Positions 1-4,554 of a stretch of DNA of 5,409 bases are shown in pieces (within the stretch, counting starts at the first letter, position 1; each line of letters starts with the position of its first letter). Position numbers and translations under genes: made by a program. The notes beneath the pieces were generated by a model that saw only the letters and a program-made list of their open reading frames with translations, was not told the DNA's origin and made no database searches. The stretch comes from Oligoflexus sp. (GTDB lineage Bacteria > Bdellovibrionota_B > Oligoflexia > Oligoflexales > Oligoflexaceae), in contig JASLCY010000415.1 in NCBI GenBank assembly GCA_030151925.1, positions 1 to 5,409 on the forward strand, written 5' to 3'.

Positions 1-741
1 GAGATCATCGAGCTCTGCAAGATGCTGCAAAAGATGGGCGCGGATATCACCCAGACGCCGAACCGGACCTTCCTCATCGAAGGCGTGGAGAAGCTGAAGG
101 GCTGCGAGCTCCGCTGCATGTTCGACCGCAACCAGGCGGTGTCCTTCGCGGCCGCGGCGCTGGCGACGGGCGGCGACGTCCTGCTCGAGGGCGTGGATCA
201 CGGGCCGGTCTACGGCTTCCTCAACTTCATCCAGCGCATGGGCGGCGAATTCGTCGTGAACTCGAGAGGCATCTTCGTGAAGGCCCCGGTGCATCGCCTG
301 CGCGGGACCCATATCGAGGTGGAGGTGCATCCGGGGTTCATGACCGACTGGCAGCAGGCTTACATGGTCCTGCTCACGCAGGCCGAAGGCATCAGCATCC
401 TGCACGAGACCGTGTTCGAGGAGCGCCTCGGCTACACCTCGTTCCTCAACGAGATGGGCGCGAAGATCTCGGTGACCAGCAAATGCCTCGGGGAATCGCC
501 CTGCCGCTTCCGGAACATGAACTACGTCCACTCCGCGATCATCCAGGGGCCGACGCCCCTGGCGGGACGCGACTTCGCCCTGCCGACCGATATCCGCGCG
601 GGAAAATGCCTGGTGATCGCCGGGCTCGTCGCCAGCGGCACCACGCATCTCTCGAACTTCCACGAGGTCACGCGGAAGTACGATAACCTCGTACCGAAGC
701 TGCAGGCCATGGGCGGCAACATCGAAATCATAGAAGGTTAA
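1..741 (+). CDS. murA: UDP-N-acetylglucosamine 1-carboxyvinyltransferase (MurA family), 3' part
   Basis: This is the C-terminal 246 residues of an EPSP-synthase-fold enzyme. The frame is open from base 1, so the gene begins upstream. MurA transfers enolpyruvate from PEP to UDP-GlcNAc in the cytoplasm, the first committed step of peptidoglycan synthesis. Against my memory of E. coli MurA the order of blocks fits: MGADI, then DRNQAVSFAAAALATGGD, then HPGFMTDWQQAY (its Asp matches the catalytic Asp305), then DIRAGKCLVIAG, then VTRKYDNL (its Arg matches Arg397), ending with MGGNIEII. The catalytic Lys22 and Cys115 region is outside the window and cannot be checked. The FMTDWQ and DRNQAV versions differ from the proteobacterial PTDMQAQ and DRIETG versions, so this is a divergent MurA branch. 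A paralogue with another substrate is possible. The end of the protein matches the usual MurA terminus, so the 3' end is intact. Confidence 0.85.
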   Translation, partial: EIIELCKMLQKMGADITQTPNRTFLIEGVEKLKGCELRCMFDRNQAVSFAAAALATGGDVLLEGVDHGPVYGFLNFIQRMGGEFVVNSRGIFVKAPVHRLRGTHIEVEVHPGFMTDWQQAYMVLLTQAEGISILHETVFEERLGYTSFLNEMGAKISVTSKCLGESPCRFRNMNYVHSAIIQGPTPLAGRDFALPTDIRAGKCLVIAGLVASGTTHLSNFHEVTRKYDNLVPKLQAMGGNIEIIEG

Positions 742-756
742 TCCGGAGGCGTTGAC

Positions 757-1347
757 ATGAAGTTCACGCGCAGCATCTGGCCTCTCCTGCTCCTCACCTT
801 TGCCTGCCGCAGCTCGAACGACCAGGAATCGCATACCGTCATCGCCGGCAGCTGGCGCACCGCCTGCCTCATCAGCGAGGACGGCGCGAGCTCGTCGCGC
901 GTGAGCTACGCCTTCGCCGACGACCATTCCGTGCTTCGCCGGAAAGAGCTGTTCGCGGATCCTGCCTGCCAAACGGCAGCTGGGATTATCACGCATGCGG
1001 GGACTTTCGCGCTCGCCGTGCGGGAGTTCGACGCGGATTATGATATCGATCTCATCTTCACGGCCGTGAGCGCCATGCCGACTTCCGAGGCGAACGCGAA
1101 CGCCTGGAACGCGCAGGACTTCTGCGGCCTCTCCACCTGGACGAACGCCGGTTCGCAGAGCGTGCTGGGCGCGGCGGACCCGGCCTGCGAAAGTTATGGG
1201 ACGCAGCGGGTCGAATATCGCGATGTGGTCGAGGTCACCGAAGGCGTGAGCCTCGTCTTCGGTTCGACTCTGGAAGCCCAGCAGCCGAGGCCGGACAGCA
1301 TCCATAATCGGCCGGTCGATCAGATCTTCCTTCATGTCGCCCCATAA
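757..1347 (+). CDS. secreted lipoprotein with two cysteine pairs, APCDD1/lipocalin-like pattern
   Basis: This is a 196-residue protein. The start is fixed by a strong Shine-Dalgarno GGAGG at 745-749, 7 bases before ATG. It begins with a short basic stretch, a Leu-rich core and a lipobox-like LTFAC, so Cys17 would be lipidated by signal peptidase II. The -3 Thr and -2 Phe are not the classic residues. The mature part has four further cysteines at 37, 71, 123 and 144, likely two disulfides. The spacing GSW-x3-C37 ... ADPAC71 ... Y95 ... FCGLSTW (122-128) ... ADPAC144 recalls APCDD1-type domains (W-S-x-C, then Y-x-D-P-x-C, then C-G-x-x-x-W), which are lipid-binding beta barrels. That resemblance is from memory and is inference. 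It lies 15 bp after the murA stop and may be cotranscribed with it, but no functional link to MurA is evident. No enzyme motif is seen; the function is unknown. Confidence 0.85.
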   Translation: MKFTRSIWPLLLLTFACRSSNDQESHTVIAGSWRTACLISEDGASSSRVSYAFADDHSVLRRKELFADPACQTAAGIITHAGTFALAVREFDADYDIDLIFTAVSAMPTSEANANAWNAQDFCGLSTWTNAGSQSVLGAADPACESYGTQRVEYRDVVEVTEGVSLVFGSTLEAQQPRPDSIHNRPVDQIFLHVAP

Positions 1348-1380
1348 AATTCCGCTTTTTTCCTTCATCCATTGCGGTAT

Positions 1381-1439
1381 GCTCCTAAGCAGTGAAGTGA
1401 CGACCGGCGTCTCGCCCAAGGCTTCACATGTTTAGGAGT
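1381..1439 (+). promoter_or_regulatory. leader hairpin occluding the lemA Shine-Dalgarno
   Basis: Bases 1381-1398 pair with 1421-1439 to make 18 pairs, 15 Watson-Crick and 3 G-U, with a single bulged A at 1428. The outer arm CTCCTAA (1382-1388) is perfectly complementary to TTAGGAG (1432-1438), which contains the whole lemA ribosome-binding sequence. The inner block GTGAAG (1392-1397) pairs with CTTCAC (1422-1427). Inside the 22-base loop GACG (1399-1402) can pair with CGTC (1408-1411). No U-run follows, so it does not look like an intrinsic terminator. In RNA spanning both arms lemA translation should be closed unless the stem melts or a factor intervenes. It could be a thermosensor, a ligand- or protein-responsive leader, or a block on read-through transcripts; the sequence does not decide between these. 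Confidence 0.65.
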
Positions 1440-1444
1440 TTCTC

Positions 1445-2044
1445 ATGAAGTCTCTGCGATTCGGATTGATAGCCCTTATCTTTGCGACCTTGCTCTCCGG
1501 CTGCGGTTTCCAAGCGATTCCGCAGTCCAAGAACGGAGTGGAGGCGGCCCTGGCCGAAGTCACGAACCAATACAAAAGGCGCGCGGACCTGATCCCCAAC
1601 CTCGTGAACGTGGTGAAGGGTTATGCGCAGCACGAACAGGACACCCTTACCAAGGTGACTGAGGCGCGGGCGAAGGCTTCTTCCGTAACGGTTGACGCGA
1701 GCAGCATGTCCCCTGACAAACTCAAGGAATACATGGCCGCGCAGGGCCAACTGAGCCAGGCTCTCGGACGTCTGATGGTCGTGGCCGAGAAGTATCCCGA
1801 CCTCAAGGCGAACGAAAACTTCAAGGACCTGTCGGCTCAGCTCGAAGGTACCGAGAACCGCATTACGATCGCTCGCCAGCGTTATATCGAGGCGATCAAC
1901 CAGTTCAACAACCTCATCACCGTGCCGCCGACGAGTTTCATGAACTCGCTGTGGTACCACTACGAGAAGATGCCGCAATGGAGCGTGGACGAGTCCGAGA
2001 GAAAACAGATCGAGACCGCTCCTAAAGTCGAGTTCGGCAAATGA
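1445..2044 (+). CDS. lemA: LemA family lipoprotein
   Basis: This 199-residue protein has a lipoprotein signal ending in LLSGC, with lipidated Cys20 followed by Gly, and then a helical LemA domain. The hallmark stretch is at 42-64 (QYKRRADLIPNLVNVVKGYAQHE without break, Tyr43 to Glu64). A second typical block is at 136-156 (TENRITIARQRYIEAIN...), followed by the usual short VPP-T-SF tail segment. Its length is typical of the family. LemA proteins are envelope-associated with an extracytoplasmic helical bundle. Their biochemical role is not established, though they are very often encoded next to TPM-domain proteins, as here. The Shine-Dalgarno AGGAG (1434-1438) sits 6 bases before ATG but is buried in the leader hairpin at 1381-1439. 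The stop overlaps the next start in an ATGA, which indicates an operon and translational coupling. Confidence 0.95.
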   Translation: MKSLRFGLIALIFATLLSGCGFQAIPQSKNGVEAALAEVTNQYKRRADLIPNLVNVVKGYAQHEQDTLTKVTEARAKASSVTVDASSMSPDKLKEYMAAQGQLSQALGRLMVVAEKYPDLKANENFKDLSAQLEGTENRITIARQRYIEAINQFNNLITVPPTSFMNSLWYHYEKMPQWSVDESERKQIETAPKVEFGK

Positions 2045-2817
2045 AGAAGCTTTGGGTTCTCGCCACGCTACTGTGCTGTTTTTGGGCGCTCGGGGGCTCT
2101 GCGGCTCCCGCGATTCCGAGTTTGACTCAGCCCGTCATGGACGAGGCCCAGGCTTTGGCTCCGGCCACCCGGTCCTATCTCAACAGCGAGCTGAAGAGGC
2201 TCTGGGATAGCGGCGGCAGTCAGATAGCGGTCTTGACTGTTCCGAGCCTCGACGGCGAGCCGATCGAAGCTTATTCGATCAAAGTCACCGACGCTTGGAA
2301 GCTGGGCACGGCGAAGAAGGACAATGGCGTCCTCCTGCTGATCGCCGTGCAGGACCACAAGCTCCGCATCGAAGTGGGGCAGGGGAACGAAGGCGTCCTC
2401 ACCGACGTCCAATCGAGCCGCATCATCCGTCAGGTGATAGCGCCCCTCTTTAAAAGCGGTGATATGGATAACGGCGTGATCGCCGGCGTGGCGAACATCG
2501 TCAGCCTCACCGATCCGCAGTTTTCCTTCTCGCAGGAGGCGCCGGCGCAGCCTCGCCATCTGCGGCATCCCGCGACGGGGGCGGGGCCTCTCGGCTTTTT
2601 GGTGCCCTTCCTGCCGATAGGTTTTTTCCTGCTCATCTTCCTGCTGATCGTGCTCGGCGGGGGCGGTCGCGGCGGACGTGGAGGTTGGGGCGGCGGCGGC
2701 TGGGGTGGCGGCGGTTGGTCTTCCGGCGGCGGAGGTTGGTCTTCCGGTGGCGGCGGCGGCGGTTTCAGTGGCGGCGGTGGTGGATTCTCGGGTGGAGGCT
2801 CGTCGGGCTCATGGTGA
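2041..2817 (+). CDS. TPM domain protein, YgcG type, with membrane anchor and Gly/Trp-rich tail
   Basis: This 258-residue protein overlaps the lemA stop by 4 bases (ATGA) and has no strong Shine-Dalgarno, consistent with coupled translation. A Sec signal peptide covers residues 1 to about 21 (cleavage near GSA-A). The TPM (TLP18.3/Psb32/MOLO-1) domain spans about 31-150. Its characteristic blocks include VMDEAQAL, SQIAVLTVPSL, KKDNGVLLLIA (92-102) and RIEVGQGNEGVLTD (109-122). A membrane helix follows at about 185-205, then a 53-residue tail of almost only Gly with Trp, Phe, Ser and two Arg, ending SGSW. That architecture puts the TPM domain outside the inner membrane and the tail on the other side. 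The tail is typical of the family, where its role is unknown. The family has been linked to phosphatase activity in a plant member, but I would not transfer that. It probably works with LemA and the next gene product in the envelope. Confidence 0.93.
   Translation: MKKLWVLATLLCCFWALGGSAAPAIPSLTQPVMDEAQALAPATRSYLNSELKRLWDSGGSQIAVLTVPSLDGEPIEAYSIKVTDAWKLGTAKKDNGVLLLIAVQDHKLRIEVGQGNEGVLTDVQSSRIIRQVIAPLFKSGDMDNGVIAGVANIVSLTDPQFSFSQEAPAQPRHLRHPATGAGPLGFLVPFLPIGFFLLIFLLIVLGGGGRGGRGGWGGGGWGGGGWSSGGGGWSSGGGGGGFSGGGGGFSGGGSSGSW
2713..2754 (+). repeat. 21-bp tandem repeat in the Gly-rich tail
   Basis: Two adjacent 21-bp units (2713-2733 and 2734-2754) match at 19 of 21 positions. They differ at 2727/2748 and 2733/2754. 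Each encodes GWSSGGG, residues 225-231 and 232-238 of the TPM protein. They sit in a wider GGC/GGT-rich tract from about 2655 to 2805, which is a likely site for slippage and tail-length change in frame. It is a coding repeat, not a mobile element. Confidence 0.85.
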
Positions 2818-3479
2818 ATGCAAACACAATTCCCGCTTGGCTGTCGGCTAGTCTGGACGAACGCGGGGCGCAGTCGATTACCGAAGCCGTGCAGAAGGCT
2901 GAAAAACGCACGTCGGGCGAGATCGTGCCGATGCTCGTGCAATCCTCGACGATCAACGCGTCAGCGCCTTTCCTCGCGGTCTTCATCCTCGGTTTCTGCG
3001 TGCTGGTCGTGAAACACGGTTTTTGGCTCTACGATTTCGGGACCGTCGTGCCCGAGGCGATCTGGAGCGCATTGTTCGCGCTGAGCGTGATGCTCGGGTT
3101 TATCTTCGGCCGGAGCGCCGTGGGGCAGAGATGCCTGACGCCGCGCTGGGAAAAGGCCCGGCAGACGCAGCAACGCGCGCTGCTCGAGTTCTACCAGGCC
3201 GGGCTCAACAAGACCAAAGGCCAGACGGGGATACTGCTCTTCATCTCGTGGCGTGAGCGGCAGGCGGTCGTCCTCGCTGACGAGGAGATCTCAAGGCATT
3301 GCAAACCGGAAGTGTTCAACGAGGTCGTGAAGGAGCTCGTGCAAGGCGCGAAGACGAATCGTCTGGCGGAAGGTTATGCCCGCGCGATAGGGATTTGCGC
3401 GGACATCCTGGAGAAGCATATTCCCCTGCAGCCGGACGACGTCAACGAACTGAAAGATCACCTGCGCATCATCGATTGA
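2811..3479 (+). CDS. membrane TPM domain protein with two central transmembrane helices
   Basis: The chosen start is ATG at 2811, giving 222 residues and an 8-base span overlapping the previous gene, whose stop is at 2815-2817. GGAGG at 2794-2798 lies 12 bases upstream, a little far. GTG at 2814 is an alternative start. The frame is open back to 2685, but that part is an Arg/Trp-rich out-of-frame reading of the Gly tract and is not real protein. There is no signal peptide. The first half of a TPM domain is seen at about 21-47 (ITEAVQKAEKRTSGEIVPMLV). Two hydrophobic helices follow at about 52-73 and 81-100. The second half comes after them at about 122-195 (GILLFISWRERQAVVLADEEI at 140-160). 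The membrane hairpin therefore interrupts the domain. It is the third member of the lemA-TPM-TPM set and is probably anchored in the inner membrane. No catalytic residues can be assigned. Confidence 0.9.
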   Translation: MVNANTIPAWLSASLDERGAQSITEAVQKAEKRTSGEIVPMLVQSSTINASAPFLAVFILGFCVLVVKHGFWLYDFGTVVPEAIWSALFALSVMLGFIFGRSAVGQRCLTPRWEKARQTQQRALLEFYQAGLNKTKGQTGILLFISWRERQAVVLADEEISRHCKPEVFNEVVKELVQGAKTNRLAEGYARAIGICADILEKHIPLQPDDVNELKDHLRIID

Positions 3480-3481
3480 AG

Positions 3482-3509
3482 GGATGATCGCTCGCTCGGG
3501 CGATCATCT
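3482..3509. terminator. possible bidirectional hairpin between convergent genes, no U-tract
   Basis: GATGATCGC (3483-3491) and GCGATCATC (3500-3508) form a perfect 9-bp stem around an 8-base loop, with one more G-T pair at 3482/3509. It lies 3 bases after the stop of the upstream TPM gene and could also serve transcripts arriving from oleD. Neither strand has a T-run after the stem, so classical intrinsic termination is not supported. A Rho-assisted or RNA 3'-end stabilising role, or no role beyond being part of the repeat, are alternatives. Confidence 0.35.
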
Positions 3510-3579
3510 ATGCGCCATCGATTGCGCCAGAGGGCTTCGCTCGCTCGGGCGATCACGTACGAGCCATCGATTGAGCGAG
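3488..3579. repeat. two-copy 43-bp direct repeat, 49-bp period, at convergent gene ends
   Basis: Copy 1 (3488-3530) and copy 2 (3537-3579) match at 37 of 43 positions. The first 19 bases, TCGCTCGCTCGGGCGATCA, are identical, and CCATCGATTG is also identical (3515-3524 and 3564-3573). Copy 2 supplies the last residues (LAQSMART) and stop of the - strand oleD-like gene. Copy 1, read on the - strand, gives LAQSMAHR and a stop. A shorter third match, CATCGATTGA, is at 3470-3479 and forms the Ile-Asp-stop end of the + strand TPM gene. Copy 2 can also fold by CTCGCTC (3540-3546) pairing with GAGCGAG (3573-3579). It may be a duplicated gene end or a small palindromic repeat element. Confidence 0.8.
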
Positions 3580-4554
3580 GCGTTCGAAGCCTTCCGCCAT
3601 GGAGACCTTCGGTCGGTAACCGAGCTCCTCGCGGGCGGCCTGCGGATTGTACCAATGGGCCGTGCTGAGCTGGGCCACCGTAAAACGGGTGAGCGCCGGC
3701 TCTTTTTTTATGCGGAAAAACGTATAGATCGCCTCGATCGCCGTCGCGATGCGTAAAGCCGCCTTGGGACTCACGCTCTTCGTCACGGGCGGGAGTTCCG
3801 CGGCCTTCAGGATGCTGTTGAGGATATCCTTCATCGGCCAGGGTTCGGCGTTGCCGATGAAATAAGCCTTGCCCGCGATAGGGCTGCCGATCGCGAGACG
3901 ATCCCAGGCGCAGAGATGAGCCTCCACCGCGTTATCGATATAAACCGCATCGACGAGTTTGCTGCCGTCGCCGATCAGGCGAAGGCGACCGGCGCGGCCG
4001 CGTTCCACGATGCGCGGGATCAGGTGCCTGTCGCCCGGTCCCCAAATCAGGTGAGGACGCAGGGCGACCGTGGCGAGAGCCTGGGAGTTGGTGGCCAGCA
4101 CGAGCTGTTCCGCCTGCGCTTTGGTTGCCGGATAAGCCGCGAGGAATTCTTTGGGATAAGGCGTCGATTCATCGACGTTCACCTGATCCTCGCCGCCGAA
4201 GGTCACCGACGGGGAGCTGGTGTAGATGAGTTTGGGTATGCCGAGCTCCTGGCAAGCCTGGATGATATTCGCGGTCGCCTGGACGTTCGCCTCATAGTAC
4301 TCGCGATAGGGGCCCCAGACGCCGGGTTTCGCGGCCACATGGAAGACGACGTCGACGCCTCGCATCGCCTCGAGGGCCGTTTGATAGTCGGCGAGATCGC
4401 CTTGGTAGACCGTGATGCCGAGTTTCGAGAGTTCGGGATAAACGCCGCGATTGATCGTGCGGAGCGCGAAGCCGCGTTCTTTTAAGGCTTTTAAGAGCGC
4501 GAAGCCTAAGAAGCCGCCGCCTCCGGTCACGAGAGCTGTTTTTGTTTCGCCCAT
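3553..4554 (-). CDS. oleD: OleD-like NADPH-dependent 2-alkyl-3-ketoacid reductase
   Basis: This 333-residue extended short-chain dehydrogenase belongs to the 3-beta-hydroxysteroid dehydrogenase/epimerase group. OleD reduces the 3-keto group of 2-alkyl-3-ketoalkanoic acids made by OleA, using NADPH in the cytoplasm. The N-terminal ALVTGGGGFLG carries the Rossmann glycines 11, 14 and 17. Asn35-Arg36 after the second strand fits NADP(H). HVAAKPGVWGPY is at 72-83. The catalytic set is Ser in YTSSPSV (111-117) with Tyr141 and Lys145 in YPATK. RPHLIWGPGDRHLIP is the usual later block. The SSPSV, NVDES-PYP and YPATKAQAE wording is what I recall of OleD proteins. The start must be the ATG at 4554, because the first beta strand begins at once. 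It overlaps oleC by 28 bp and lacks a clear Shine-Dalgarno, so coupling is likely. The last residues come from the repeat at 3537-3579. A generic epimerase would be the fallback call. Confidence 0.85.
   Translation of the reverse strand: MGETKTALVTGGGGFLGFALLKALKERGFALRTINRGVYPELSKLGITVYQGDLADYQTALEAMRGVDVVFHVAAKPGVWGPYREYYEANVQATANIIQACQELGIPKLIYTSSPSVTFGGEDQVNVDESTPYPKEFLAAYPATKAQAEQLVLATNSQALATVALRPHLIWGPGDRHLIPRIVERGRAGRLRLIGDGSKLVDAVYIDNAVEAHLCAWDRLAIGSPIAGKAYFIGNAEPWPMKDILNSILKAAELPPVTKSVSPKAALRIATAIEAIYTFFRIKKEPALTRFTVAQLSTAHWYNPQAAREELGYRPKVSMAEGFERLAQSMART

Noticed and set aside
1348..1370. Intrinsic terminator after the lipoprotein gene (T-run at 1356-1361)
   Set aside because: No GC-rich stem precedes the T-run. 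Only a weak AAAA/TTTT pairing around TTCCGC is possible.
1424..1978. 184-codon - strand frame opposite lemA
   Set aside because: It is a shadow of lemA, which has full family support. No recognisable motif.
2068..2568. 166-codon - strand frame opposite the YgcG-type gene
   Set aside because: It is a GC-driven shadow frame. The + strand protein has signal peptide, domain and membrane helix in order.
2685..2810. Arg/Trp-rich 5' extension of the second TPM gene
   Set aside because: It is an out-of-frame reading of the Gly-rich repeats of the previous gene. Family similarity begins only after the ATG at 2811.
2430..2942. Long - strand frame with a proline-rich stretch opposite the Gly tail
   Set aside because: It is the reverse reading of GGC/GGT glycine codons. 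It crosses the end of one real gene and the start of the next, and has no domain.
3488..3579. CRISPR array
   Set aside because: There are only two imperfect units with a 6-bp gap between the 43-bp repeats, and no spacers of usual length.
3484..3756. 90-codon + strand frame after the operon
   Set aside because: It starts in the repeat and runs antisense into oleD. Its composition is shadow-like.
3916..4485. 189-codon + strand frame inside the oleD region
   Set aside because: It is antisense to a clear Rossmann enzyme. It has no motif and is explained by high GC.
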